Under the pieces are notes generated by a model, which saw nothing but the letters and a program-made list of their open reading frames with translations, did no database searches and was not told where the DNA came from. A stretch of 64,000 bases of DNA from Pegoplata infirma (taxonomy: Eukaryota; Arthropoda; Insecta; Diptera; Anthomyiidae): NCBI GenBank assembly GCA_963921195.1, contig OY992538.1:57402852-57466851 (forward strand), in the 5' to 3' direction. Shown in pieces: positions 11,241 to 23,680 of the stretch. Every line of letters starts with the position of its first letter. Position 1 is the stretch's first letter. A program made the translations under genes and the position numbers.

Positions 11241-11498
11241 CATGTATGGGTTAGATTGACCATTGTACAATCGCCAATCTTACCCACACACGATCAATAT
11301 AAAAGAAGAAGGAGAAGAAGTGCAAAAATCATAATAAATCTATTTGACAGCACTCATCGCGCGGAGGAAAAATTAAAAAAATCCCTGACATTTTTTTATA
11401 TATTTATATTTTGGAGGGTATAAAAAATAAAAATTTCCTTGATTTTCGATAATCTCAAATGCGTAACAAATTCGTAAGTTTTATTGGTCAGTTTTTAC

Positions 11499-12447
11499 CA
11501 GTGTTCGAAAAAAAAACAGTACGTTATTTAACGTTGCGTTCCAAGAACACATTCACTAAAAAGTTTTTTAAGTGGTTGCGAAGGTGTTCGCAAACAGAAT
11601 TCCGAACGTTATGCCTGTGAGTTGAATAACAGAAACTTTACGATAACGTACCGAACTAGGTTAGAAACAAAATAAAGTTCTTTTAGTGTTCTGTTTGCGA
11701 ACTTTTGAGACATTTTTTTTTTAATTTAAAATGGCGATATCTCGAAAACTAAGCAAGATAGAGCAAAACGGATCACATTTTTGGTTCTTGGGATCTCCAT
11801 AGTATCGCTAGGCCTCTACACATGGGTGGACCCCATTGGGTCCATATTTTGAATCTAAAAAAGTTAGCATTCCGGGAAATTTAAAAATGCACATATCTCG
11901 CTAAATACTGCCGACACGACATAAAGTCTAAAAGCGGTCATGTACTACGAGACAAGATCCACAAAAATGCTTTTAGACTTTTCATCGTGTCGGCAGTATT
12001 TAGCGAGATATGCGCATTTTTAAATTTCCCGGAATGCTAACTTTTTTAGATTCAAAATATGGACCCAATGGGGTCTACCCATGTGTAGAGGCCTAGCGAT
12101 ACTATGGCGATCCCAAGAACCAAAAATGTGCTCCGTTTTGCTCTATCTTGCTTAGTTTTCAAGATATCGCCATTTTAAATTTAAAAAATGTCTCAAAAGT
12201 TCGCAAACAGAACACTAAAAGAACTTTATTTTGTTTCTAACCTAGTTCGGTACGTTATCGTAAAGTTTCTGTTCTTCAACTCGCAGGCATAACGTTCGGA
12301 ATTCTGTTTGCGAACACCTTCACAACCACTAAAAAACTTTTTAGTGAATGTGTTCTTGGAACGGTACGTTTCGACAACGTACGGTCGCTCCATAGTTCCG
12401 TACAGAACACTAAGGTACCGTACGTTAGAGTTTTTTTTCGAACCCTG
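11499..12447. mobile_element. hAT-like foldback MITE, 949 bp
   Basis: Perfect 8-bp TSD GTTTTTAC (11491-11498, 12448-12455). TIRs are CAGTGTTCGAAAAAAA and TTTTTTTCGAACCCTG. The arms are about 450 bp each and very similar, with the axis near 11960 inside ATAAAGTCTAAAAGC..GCTTTTAGACTTT. High arm identity suggests a recent or gene-converted copy. An arm fragment also occurs at about 57235-57270. Confidence 0.9.
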
Positions 12448-12651
12448 GTTTTTACTCCATTTATGTCCACTGTACCAATGCGAGAAGAACTTATTTTTCT
12501 CTTCTTGTTTAAATAATAATGATAAAATTAAAGTTAAAGCCAACTAAATCAAAAGTGGTTTACAAAAATATATATTTTAAGGCGTTTTAATTTTATCTCT
12601 TTTGAGAAAAATTAAAAAAAGGAAATTTTATAAAACTAAAGGCCTATCCAA

Positions 12652-12758
12652 ACCTGAGGTGAAATCTCGTTCGAACGAGATTTCGATCATATGGTCTGTA
12701 TCATTTTATACAAAACCATATGATCGAAATGTCGTTCGAACAAGATTTCACCTCAGGT
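12652..12758. repeat. Compact palindrome built from nested palindromes
   Basis: ACCTGAGGTGAAATC returns as GATTTCACCTCAGGT, with ATCATATGG/CCATATGAT inside. Each arm also contains the self-complementary CGTTCGAACG. About 44-bp arms enclose a 20-bp loop. This could be a minimal foldback element; no clear TSD. Confidence 0.8.
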
Positions 12759-12959
12759 GTGAATTGGGTATAAGATTCAATTTTATTTTTTCTTTTTTGG
12801 AAAAAGGTACTTTTTTAGTGAAATTAGCACCGGCAGATCTTAAAAATCTTGTTATTCCAGAAAAGCCAAATAAATTGCGGTGGTAAGGGGAGATATTTTT
12901 TAATTGCAGAAAGATGACACTTAACATTTGTAACAAAATATACCTGAAATTCATCCTTT

Positions 12960-13680
12960 CATACATATTTTTTTAAGTGATTGAAATAGGTTATCGTGCA
13001 GGGGCCCCTTTTTCGATTTTAGATCTTTTTGTTATTACACGGGCAAATTTTTTTTCTTATATGGAGTTCACACAACAAGTTGTTTATCAAAACACCAGTA
13101 ACTGAATAAAAACGTTAAAAATAGCAAGTGTGAACCGCACATTATGTATTCTTAAATTCTTTTATAATATAACTGTAAAACAAACAATTTTTTTTTTGGA
13201 TTCTGGTGTTGTGACATATAATTTTGTAACGACTGCTTGATTAAAATTTTGGGATTTCCAAAAAAGGACATTAGTATTTTTTTTACAACGCAAAGAACAG
13301 TGCAGTGACATTCAATATATGTGCATCACATATTAATAATGTTTGCAAAAGAAAAAATTTCATTACAGAAAAGGTCTAAATTTTTTAAGATATACTTTTA
13401 TTAGGGGTCATAAAAATCACGTAACGTGACAAAAAAAATATTTGTTTTATGTTTTTATGGCTTTTAAAATTCAAGTAGCTAACTCCTTTTTGTTATATGA
13501 CTTTGCATGCAAACGATTACTGATCGATGTAACATCTTTTGTAAACATCTGTAGCAATTCGTTAGTCAGGTAAAACCTAATAATGTGATGGAAAGAAAAT
13601 GTTTGACGTCACAATTAAAACAAACGAAAATAAGAACACAAAAAAACCGAAACAAAACCGCTACGAAAGTAGAAAAAAAT
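12960..13680. other. Interior of the ATTGGT hAT-like element, no gene seen
   Basis: AT-rich sequence without a credible open frame. It could be decayed transposase-region DNA or filler; nothing allows a choice. Confidence 0.4.
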
Positions 13681-13682
13681 GA

Positions 13683-13885
13683 ATTGGTATTGGTTTCTTA
13701 TTGGTATTGGTTTTGAAGAATAAAAGTATTGGGTTTTAATTGGTATTGGTAGTGGGGAATCAGTATTGGTTTTTTATCGGTATTGGTATCGCACAAATAA
13801 AGGTATTGGTTTTTAATTGGTATTGGTTTTCAATTTGAATTGGTATTAACGGGTATTGGTATCGAAAAGGTATTGGTACCCATCA
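13683..13885 (+). repeat. ATTGGT-type subterminal repeat array, right
   Basis: About ten ATTGGTATTGGTTTT-type units end 10-15 bp before the right TIR. Same unit and polarity as the left array. Confidence 0.75.
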
Positions 13886-14710
13886 TTGCAAAAAACTATG
13901 AACTAAATGAGAATTCAAAACACGAAGAGAGTAAAAAAAAAAATAAAAAAATTATTAAATTTTGTATTAATTATTTACTCGATTTTTTTTTTAATTTTTG
14001 AGTAAATTTTTAATTGCGTCAATTAAATAATAACTCAAATCTTATTTAAAAATTTAAACAAGTGATTACTCAAATTGTTTTTCTCAATATTTTTTTTAGG
14101 TGTAGGAAGACCCCGTAATTTTTGCAAATTTCAAATAGCGATATCAGGAAAACCGTTTCACCGATTTTAAAACTTTTTTATACCCTTCACCAGAGCTGTA
14201 TATTTCAAATAATCATATCAAATAAAAATATTTTTTTTTTATTTAATATTTTTATTTCATAAATTGAAATAATATTTTTAATATTTTATTTCTCAGAAAA
14301 ATAAACCAAATATATTTTTATTTCTTTTTATTTCGGTTCAAATAAAAAAACCAAAAAATTTATTTCAAACATTTTAAACCAAATAAATTTCTTGGAAATA
14401 TTTATTTGAACTTTTTTTCCTCAAATAATTTTATTTTGGTTTTATTTAAATAAAAAATATTTCAAATATTTTTGTCAAATATTTTATGTTTATTTGAAAA
14501 ATATCAAATAAATATTTTGGTTTTTTTATTTGCTAGATTTGTATGGAAAAAATAAAATAACAAATAAATATTGTAATAAAAATGGTTGAAAATTAAAAAT
14601 GAAAGAAACAAACATGTGCGAATTCAATATTTGTATGTTAACGGTGATGATAACATAAAACGAGGAAATTAGCAAAAGCAAGTAACTATGGAACATCGTT
14701 TTTAATATAA

Positions 14711-15439
14711 CCCAGCAAAACTTTGGTAATGGGTGGTGATTATATAACACATTACCAGGTAATGTATATATCTTATTTGTAGCATTATTTTATGATGTCT
14801 TACCAAACATTTGTTCCACAACGTATTATTTTAAAGTGAAAAATAATACATTACTAATAATTAGCTACGTAATGCATGATTATTGGAAAAAATTTATTTC
14901 ATATTTATTATTTCTAAACATTAAATCATGGATGACTTATATTTGGTTACATTATGTATTATTTCAAAGTTTGAAATAATGCATTATTTATAATTGAATA
15001 CATAATGCATTACAATAACATAAAAAATAAATATTTTATAAAAAAATGCATAAGTTTAAACTAGAGATGGATTCACGACAGAAATTTGTTAATGACACAC
15101 ACTCACCCAGGAGTATATTTTATCTCGCTTACAATCACGTGAGTAAATTTAATACAAAATTACTTTTTCACTACTCGTAACACCTTATATATTACGTTCT
15201 GGTATGCTATATTATATACCTTACTCGTAACCTATAAAATATCATATATTTTACACCTTACTCGTATTCTTTGTTATAAATTTATGACTTATTTTATACC
15301 TTACTGGTATTCTTTGTGATAATGTATATGCATTACTTTTAGTCTCATCGCCTGTTAAAATCATCAATGCTGCAATGTATAAAATAAGAGATCTTATACC
15401 TTATTTTATACCTTATATGGTAAGGTAAGTTTTGCTGGG
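14711..15439 (+). mobile_element. CCCAGCAAAACTT MITE, copy A
   Basis: TIRs CCCAGCAAAACTT and AAGTTTTGCTGGG bracket about 729 bp of stepwise repeats (ATTACCAGGTAATG, TACCTTACTCGTA). Copies B and C lie in the opposite orientation. Copy A and copy B mirror each other about an axis near 15533. Confidence 0.8.
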
Positions 15440-15626
15440 AAGCTAAGGTTTTTGAGATGCTGATGTAATTATTAAGCATAATTTTTAATCAAATATTTCA
15501 AGTTTTTTTAAGTCGATCTAACGATGATCTGTAGATATGGTATTTTTTGATAAAAAAATGATGCCTTTTGTTCGAATATTAATATTTTTCATGGTCGTAG
15601 GTTTGTTATGTTAAAATTGTGGAAAT

Positions 15627-16206
15627 CCCAGCAAAACTTACCTTACCATATAAGGTATAAAATAAGGTATAAGATCTCTTATTTTATACATTGCAGCATT
15701 GATGATTTTAACAGGCGATGAGACTAAAAGTAATGCATATACATTATCACAAAGAATACCAGTAAGGTATAAAATAAGTCATAAATTTATAACAAAGAAT
15801 ACGAGTAAGGTGTAAAATATATGATATTTTATAGGTTACGAGTAAGGTATATAATATAGCATACCAGAACGTAATATATAAGGTGTTACGAGTAGTGAAA
15901 AAGTAATTTTGTATTAAATTTACTCACGTGATTGTAAGCGAGATAAAATATACTGCTGGGTGAGTGTGTGTCATTAACAAATTTCTGTCGTGAATCCATC
16001 TCTAGTTTAAACTTATGCATTTTTTTATAAAATATTTATTTTTTATGTTTTGTAATGCATTATGTATTCAATTATAAATAATGTATTATTTCAAACTTTG
16101 AAATAATACATAATGTAACCAAATATAAGTCATCCATGATTTAATGTTTAGAAATAATAAATATGAAATACATTTTTTCCAATAATCATGCATTACGTAG
16201 CTAATT
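15627..16206 (-). mobile_element. CCCAGCAAAACTT MITE, copy B (truncated)
   Basis: Reverse complement of copy A through CATTACGTAGCTAATTA, where it stops abruptly at the CACTGTGCTAC fragment and loses its second TIR. Very high identity to copy A suggests local duplication or conversion. Confidence 0.8.
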
Positions 16207-16207
16207 A

Positions 16208-16334
16208 CACTGTGCTACAAAAAACACAAAATCAAATATACTTTTGAAATGCGGTAGTTAAGGTTGTAGGTCTCGTCGAAAAGATCACAAAAATGCCCAT
16301 CAAACTTGCCAGACACCCTCAAATTTTAAAGTTA
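16208..16334 (+). mobile_element. Left-end fragment of CACTGTGCTAC foldback family
   Basis: Matches the terminal 127 bp of the foldback at 46544-47836 (CACTGTGCTACAAAAA, GTCTCGTCGAAAAGATCAC, CCCATCAAACTTGCC) and ends where MITE copy C starts. Confidence 0.8.
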
Positions 16335-17068
16335 CCCAGCAAAACTTAAATTACCAAATAAGGTATAAAATAAGGTATAGGATCTCTTATTTTATACATT
16401 GCAGCATTGATGATTTTAACAGGCGATGAGACTCAAAGTAATGCATCCACATTATCACAAAGAATACCAGTAAGGTATAAAATAAGTCATAAATTTAAAA
16501 CGAAGAATACGAGTAAGGTGTAAAATATATGATATTTTATAGGTTACGAGAAATGAAATAATATAGCATACCAGAAGATAATATATAAGGTGTTACGAGT
16601 AGTGAAAAAGTAATTTGGTATTAAATTTACTCACGTTATTGTAAGTCAGTGTAAGTAGATAAAATATGCTCCTGAGTGTGTGTCGTTAGAAATTTCCTGT
16701 CGTGAGCCCATCTCTAGTTTAAACTTATGCATTTTTTTTATAAAATAATTATTTTTTATGTCATTGTAATGCATTATGCATCCAATTATAAATAATGCAT
16801 TATTTCAAACTTTCAAATAATACATAATGTAACCAAATATAAGTCATCCATGATTTAATGTTTAGAAATAATAAATATGAAATACATTTTTTCCAATAAT
16901 CTTGCATTACGTAGCAAATTATTTGTAATGCATTATTTTTCGCTTTAAAATAATACGTTGTGGAACAAATGTTTGGTAAGACATCCTAAAATAATGCTAC
17001 AAATAAGGTATATACATTACCTGGTAATGTGTTATATAATCACTACCTATTACCAAAGTTTTGCTGGG
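16335..17068 (-). mobile_element. CCCAGCAAAACTT MITE, copy C
   Basis: Complete copy in the same orientation as B, with TIRs CCCAGCAAAACTT and CAAAGTTTTGCTGGG. It is slightly more diverged than A/B, with several indels around 16540-16700. Confidence 0.8.
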
Positions 17069-17369
17069 ATTGCTTCAGTGGGTTAAGTAAGTTAAGTAAA
17101 AGTGCAAGAATAGTTTGAAAAATTGTGTGTATTTCAAACAATCTGAAAAGTCAAAATGCATTATTTCTGCATCTGGTAAACGAATGTGAACGAAATTCGA
17201 CATTAATTGTTAATACATATACCGTTAAGAAAAATCTGTAAAACAACTTTCAGTTTGAATTAGCAAACCTTAAGCAGATTTTTCTGCTGAAATGGATTTA
17301 TAGAAATTCTCTGTCATTTAGTTTAAAAAAATAACAGAATTCAACAGCTTATTTTGCTAATTTTTAAGA

Positions 17370-17640
17370 AATATTAAATTATCCTGTTTTCAAGAAAATT
17401 TTCTAAGAAGGAAAGTATCTCAACCCATATGAGCCGATTTGCCTGAAATTTAAAGTATATAAAAAAAGACGATTCTGACGTTGGGGTGTCTCGGCCGTAT
17501 CGGGGATTTAGGGGTTCAAAAAAATTGCAAAAATCAATTTTTGAGCCATTTCTTCCTAACGGTGGTTTAAAAGAAAACACCAGCCCTAATGTTAGCAATT
17601 TTTTAACGACCCCTACCATTGTACCCTAAATTATTTGCAT
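17370..17640. other. Non-repetitive patch in hAT-like interior
   Basis: A somewhat GC-richer stretch (GACGTTGGGGTGTCTCGGCCG). The 81-residue minus-strand frame has no recognisable motif and I do not call it a gene. Confidence 0.3.
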
Positions 17641-20130
17641 GCAACTTTAAAACTATTTAGCATGAATATTGTACTCTTTTATTGTGTAGAAAAATACTAA
17701 AATTACCATTAAAAATGTTAGATAGACGGTGAATATATTTAAGAGACGAGTCCCAATAAGATATAGCTGAAGTTATTTGGAGACATTATTTGCCATCTGC
17801 ATACAATCGCACCAACTTTTTTTTTATTTTGTATTTTGAATATTATTTTATTTTTTCATACCAAATAAAAATATTTCAAAATATTTGGTTTTCTCTTGTT
17901 CAAATAAAATTTTAAAATATTTTATTTGACCAAAATCAAAGCAAATAAATCGTACAAAAAATTTATTTGAACTTTTTTAAAACAAATATTTGAATATTTT
18001 ATTTTATTTGGCTTGAGTCAAATAAAATATTATTTGATATTTTATTTGCATAGAACGCAAATAATTTTAAAATATTTTATTTTGTTTTTAAGCAAATAAA
18101 AATAAAAACAAATATTGCAATATTCGAGTTATTTTCCAATAAAGTAATTGGACTATACAGCTCTGCCCTTCACTATAGTGATAGAGGGTATATATAAGTT
18201 TTTCATTCCGTTTGTAACACCTCGAAATATCGGCCTAGGACCCCATAAAGTATATATTCATGATCCTCGATCGATTTTAAGATGATATAGCGATGTCCGT
18301 CCGTCTGTCTGTCTGTTAAAAACACGCTAACTTTTAAAAGACTTTACGGAGGGTCCTGAAGTTTTGAATATATGTTGGGTATTTACCTGGTCAGGTTGGT
18401 ATTGCAATCCAGCAAAATTGGTCCAGTGGTTTAAAAGTTATGAATAAAAGACTGAATTTCGGCAAGGGTTTTTTGTGAATTTGCGAGATAAAAAACACGC
18501 TAACTTTCGAAAGGCAAATCTGAGGATGCTGAAGCATGGCATATATGAGGAGTTCCGGCTAAGACTTAAATTTTGAGGTAAAAAAGATGTGATTTTTGTT
18601 TTGATGGCACATCGATGAAAGTTGGCATAAATATTAGAAGTTATTTAAGAATAAGAAATTCGTTCGCGTCAATTAAATCGCGCAAGGGGGTCAAAAGTTA
18701 TGGCGGTTTTAAGATTTAGCGGTTTTAAAAAATCTTAAAAATATTTTAAATATTTTTTTTCTACACATTTGTTGCATGCGTTATTAAAACATGCCAGGAT
18801 ATATCATTTCTTCTAAAATATATGATATAAATTTAATGACCAAACGATTTAAAAAAAAAAAAATATCTAAGTACCTAAAATCGCGATTAATTCGCGGTAA
18901 AAGAAAAGTTTCACAATTTTTTATAACATATTTAGGCAATGCGCGTTGGTATTACTGAAAAAAAAAATTACGGAAAATCGTATCATTGTACTAGTGTTTA
19001 AAAAAATCGGTGATGCTTTTTTATAACAAGAAAATTTAATATGGTCTAAAAAATCTATAATCATCAAATTTTTTTAACCCGCCTCTAATTTTATGATGAC
19101 ACATCAAGTGGGCTTTCATTTAAAAAAAATTTCATCAGATTTCGTGTAAAGCCTTGGATGTGCCAGATCAAAACAGGTTTAGATAAAATCATCGCGCTTC
19201 CGCTCAGAATGGCTTAAAGTAAAGAGTCAAAAAGCAAATCAGTTCTTCTCGTTAAGGCACGTCTTTTGGTGTATTAAAATGAACATGATGCATTAATTGC
19301 TACTAAAAAAAATTGGAAACAGATTTGCAAATTTCGCACAATTTTCAAAAATGCCATAAAATTTTTGCAAATTATTTTTTATAAACCCGCCAGTAATTTT
19401 TTTATGTAAACTCCTAAAAAACTCGGTTTACGCAAGAGGCCACCAAATTTCGAATGAAACCGCGAATGTGCCTCGCGAAAAACTGGTATTTTAAAAAAAT
19501 TACGTTTTTTCTTTCGAACTTTGATCTGCTGAAACTCCTTAACTATTCTTGGCACATTAACGGGATTAATTCATTTTATAGAGGGGGCCGAAATCCCTGA
19601 TCAAAAAACCTCGAAAATTTGAAAACTCTTAATTTTTGGTTTCAAAACTTAACCGTCTCATAACTTCTTACCAAGCGATGAAGCATCTATCAAGCCAACA
19701 TTAAAATAATCTCTTATATGTACTGACTTTGTGTTATGCCTAACCTGACCAACCATCCCGCTTTTGGCGGGATTATCCCGCTTTTTGATGTCTCATCCCG
19801 CCTTGAATTCCGATCCCGCTTTTTAAACAAAAGTCCCGCTTCATCCCGCTTTATCCCGCTTTTTGACTTTTGGAATAGCAAAGTATGTACAATTTTTAGG
19901 TTATTTTAATAATATTTTGAGAAACATATTTTTGAGCATATTAGCTTTTCTTACCGTATAAAGAAAATTTTAAGAAAAATTTTGTTTACTCAAAAAAACT
20001 GTTCACAAGAGAACCCTACTGGACTGATTTAAATCAAAAATAAATTAAAATTAAATTTTTACATAAATTTTTTTTCGAATATTCCGAAAAAAACATTCAA
20101 TAAAAAAGTATTAAACTCAAATATGTACAT

Positions 20131-22397
20131 TAGGGTGGGGCGATTTGAACATCGTAATGGGCGCTTCGCGTTTCTGATTCTTGGGATTGTACTGAGCAAA
20201 AAAGTCAACTAGACCATACGTCTACGGTGAAAATCGAGCCTCCCGATTTTGACTTGAAATTTTTTCTCAGACTTAATTTTTTTTGGAAAATTTGCAAATT
20301 TTCTTGGGCTCATATTTCGTAAACTATTTGAAATTTTGACTTATTTTCAAAAGTAAAGTTGTAGCTATTGTCTCGGGCTACAATTTCTCTGAACATATTA
20401 CTTAGAAAAAACTTAGTTTTCATGGTCAAAAAGTCGAAAATGTAGAAAATTCACCACTTTTTGTATTTTTTTTTTTTGATATTTTGGCCTATAACAGCCA
20501 AACCATTGAGATTTTCGATCCAAAGCTAAGACAAAAATTGTAGCCAAGACAATAGTTAAGAACTCTCTAGTACATTGCAAAAGCATTAGAACGCTCCTTC
20601 AGGCAGTTTTGGCCTTGTGAAAGTGCAAATTTTTTGTGAAAATATTGATAAATTACCATTTTCAGTTGTTCATAGCGCAAAATCCAAAAATATAATGTTT
20701 TTTTTTTGTTTTGTTCAATATTTATTTTGAAAATACCAATAAAGTACAAAGTAATTGTATTGGTATTTTAAAATGCGTATTTAATTTTATGTGTATTTGA
20801 TACTGTGATCGTCAGGGCATTGCGTGTATGGCAATACCGGAAAAAAAGTTTTCTACGTTTATTCAGATGGCAGCACTTGCTAGTAAGACCTTAGTAGCAT
20901 ACTAAATTTTAGAACCTCTATAACTAAATTTTGCGTGGAAAATTTCCAAATTTTATTTTATGTATACACTCAGAAAATTATGTAAGTTACTACACGTTAG
21001 TTGTTTGTATATTTTACAGTAGTTAGTTGTTTTCAACTACGAAGTCAGTTATTTTTGTATGAAAAATATCAAACAACTATTTCTGTTAGTTATTTTAAGT
21101 CGTTTTTTTTAATAACTAACCAAAACGTACTGTAATGTAATAACAGTTATTTAAAGTAGTTAATTTTATTTTTTTTATCTCTGAAAAATTTGCAAAGTTT
21201 TTCCAAAAAAAAAAAAAAAAATCGTTTTTTTATTTTTCACAACTTAAAAAAAAAAATTGGAAAAAATTTGGTCACAATATTTTTTTTGAAAATTTTTTTG
21301 AAAAAAAATATATATTGTTTATTTTATTTTTACTACATATAAGTTGTTTTGACAACAAATGTTAGTAATTTTTACTTCATAAGTCAGTTGTTTTTTGTCA
21401 GTTAAAATAACTAACATTGTTAGTTGATTTAACTGAAAAAGTAGTTGACCCCAAAACAACTTACAAAGTAGTTATTTTAACTGACATTTTCAGTTGATTT
21501 TACTTACATAAGTTTTTGAGTGTATGTAAGATATTGGATAGTTCTTACGAGTGTACTGATCATTTCATAGTTATATGAGCAGTATTTGCTGAGTTATTTG
21601 AGCCTTCACTAAGTCTTGTAACACCTCAAGAATATTAGTAATATTCTTGAGCTGATATTAAAGAATGGCGCTCTCTAGGAGCCAGTAGAAGAACTAAATT
21701 TGTTTTATCTCTATATTATAAAGTCTCTGGTGATTCTTTACAATAAACTAACAAAAATGCGTTAAATGAACTTAAAACAATACAAGAATAAAAAATAAGA
21801 AATAAAATAAATAGAATAAAATAAATAAATAAATAGAATAAAAATATGAAATAGAACATTTTTATGATTTTGCGCTATGAACAACTGAAAATGGTAATTT
21901 ATCAATATTTTCACAAAAAATTTGCACTTTCACAAGGCCAAAACTGCCTGAAGGAGCGTTCCAATGCTTTTGCGATGTACTAGAGAGTTCTTAACTATTG
22001 TCTTGGCTACAATTTTTGTCTTAGTATTGGATCGAAAATCTCAATGGTTTGGCTGTTATAGGCCAAAATATCAAAATATCGACTTTTTGACCATGAAAAC
22101 GAAGTTTTTTCTAAGTACTATGTTCAGAGAAATTGTAGCCCGAGACAAAAGCTACAACTTTACTTTTGAAAATAAGTCAAAATTTCAAATAGTTTACGAA
22201 ATATGAGCCCAAGAAAATTTGCAAATTTTCCAAAAAAAATAAAGTCTGAGAAAAAACTTCAAGTCAAAATCGGGAGGCTCGATTTTCACCGTAGACGTAT
22301 GGTCTAGTTGACTTTTTTGCTCAGTACAATCCCAAGAATCAGAAACGCGAAGCGCCCATTAAGATTTTTTTCCTTCCTTACTAATCGCCCCACCCTA
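20131..22397. mobile_element. hAT-like long foldback, TIR TAGGGTGGGGCGATT
   Basis: 8-bp TSD ATGTACAT (20123-20130, 22398-22405). TIRs are TAGGGTGGGGCGATT and AATCGCCCCACCCTA. Arms of about 600 bp (20131-20740 and 21850-22397) are close to identical. The loop region carries the MITE at 20967-21522. The frame on the right arm (80 residues) mirrors non-coding sequence of the left arm, so it is not a gene. Confidence 0.9.
20967..21522. mobile_element. TA-flanked MITE, TIR CACTCAGAAAA
   Basis: CACTCAGAAAATTATGTAAG and CTTACATAAGTTTTTGAGTG are TIRs between TA dinucleotides. The interior is packed with AGTTGTTTT/AAAACAACT and AACTAAC words in both orientations. This is the deepest layer of the 14.2-25.5 kb nest. 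Confidence 0.8.
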
Positions 22398-22429
22398 ATG
22401 TACATGTTTCCTAATTCTCAGATTCTTAG

Positions 22430-23680
22430 AATTTTTTTGTATACAAAAATCCTCAGATGCTGAAACATTTTGCATAAAAGAAAAATCCCAGATTCTAAAA
22501 AATTATCGGTTTCTAAAAAATTCTTCCTTAAAAAAATCTGATACCCTTTTCTAAAAATAAATTTTTAAATTTTATAGCCCCGTGAAAAAAATTGATTAGA
22601 TCTGGTCTGATTTGTAAAAATCTAATGATGGCATTTGTATCTGATAAGATCTACCAGATACGAAATTTGTCTCCAATTTCGAACTTTGATCCGTAATTGA
22701 ATCTGATCAGAACCTGAAATTGTGGAAAAACGTCGGATCAAAAAGATCTGATAAAATTATATTTTTTAGATCCAAACAGATTAAATCAGATCCAACAGAT
22801 TTTTTCAAGGGGCATTTTTCGATAGAAAATATTTGAGAAGGGGGAAAAAATAGATGGGAAATTTTTAAAGTTCCAATGTTTTCTAAGATAATTTCATATT
22901 GAAAAATTTTTAGGTTCCAAGGCATTTTTCTAAAGAAAAATTTAAGACGCAACTTCAGAAGAAAAATTTACAGACTCAAAGACACACTTCCTTTATAAAA
23001 TTTCTCAACAGAAATATTTTCAGATTCTGGGAGATTTTTCATACAAAAAAATTTAGATTCTGATATAATTTTCCATAGAAAAATTTCAAAACATTTTTCT
23101 TGTTGGAAAAAATCATAAATTTTGAAAAACTTTTCCTATAGAAAAATTCTCTGAAGTATTATTTAAACAGGAAAAATCTCTTTTTCCATATAATAAATTC
23201 TAAGATTCTGAAATATATTTCTCATAAAAAAAAAACTATCAGATTCTAAAACGTTTTTCCTGTAGAAAAATTATCCGATTTTAGATTATTTTTTCCAGAA
23301 AAATTCTTGTCAGACTCTAAAATATTTTATCTAAGGAAATTAACAGTTGCCAATGGATTTTTTCTATACAAAATTTATAAGATTCTTAAACATTTTTCCT
23401 ACAGAAGAATTCTTAAAATTTTAGATAATTTTTCTTTTAAAATATTCTTAAATTCTGAGTCAAATAAGTATCTAAATATTTTCTAAAGACTGTCTCGAGT
23501 TCTGAAACATTTTTCTTTAAAAAATATATGAGATTTACTTTCTCTTAGAAAATGATAAGAAAAGTTATCAGATTCAGTCTACGACTCTAATTTAATTTTA
23601 GTTTTTCATATGCAATTTTTTTGATTCTTAAATATTTTATCACAAGGTTGGTAAAAAAATTCCTCAGACTAGAGACTATG
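22430..23680 (+). repeat. Degenerate minisatellite, TTTTTCNATAGAAAAATT.NCAGATTCT type
   Basis: Units of about 40 bp alternate AGATTCTGA or AGATTCTAA with a hairpin-like TTTTTCCTATAGAAAAATT. Spacing and sequence drift heavily. The same motif family occupies 31015-31400 and 58250-61690. Confidence 0.7.

Larger units (their letters stand above)
9038..13888. mobile_element. hAT-like element with ATTGGT subterminal arrays, 4.85 kb
   Basis: Perfect 8-bp TSD CAAAAAAC (9030-9037, 13889-13896). TIRs are CAAGGATGGGTACCAAT and the complement of CAATGATGGGTACCAAT. Arrays of GGTATTGGTATTGGTTTT units sit about 20 bp inside each end. Only short open frames occur in the interior and none resembles a hAT transposase, so the element is non-autonomous or decayed. 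It contains the foldback at 11499-12447 and the small palindrome at 12652-12758. Confidence 0.85.
8658..14102. mobile_element. TA-flanked MITE split by a 4.85-kb hAT-like element
   Basis: CACAGAAAAAAAATAT at the left and ATTTTTTTTAGGTG at the right lie between TA dinucleotides (8656-8657, 14103-14104). Family R flanks it on both sides (GACCC TA | TA GGAAGACCCC). Both ends are full of TTACTCAA/TTGAGTAA words. Once the insertion at 9038-13888 is removed, about 0.6 kb remains. Confidence 0.7.
14191..18165. mobile_element. hAT-like element, TIR CAGAGCTGTATA, 3.98 kb
   Basis: Perfect 8-bp TSD CCCTTCAC (14183-14190, 18166-18173), made from the DINE 5' end. TIRs are CAGAGCTGTATA and TATACAGCTCTG. 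Both subterminal zones (about 14215-14530 and 17830-18110) are dense in CAAATAAA/TTTATTTG and AAATATTT words. The interior holds three copies of a CCCAGCAAAA MITE. No transposase frame. Confidence 0.88.

Noticed and set aside
12226..12543. 105-residue minus-strand frame
   Set aside because: It spans the right arm and TIR of the 949-bp foldback; the left arm copy has frame breaks.
21964..22206. 80-residue frame with balanced codons
   Set aside because: It lies in the right arm of the 20131-22397 foldback and the mirrored left arm does not keep it open in either direction.
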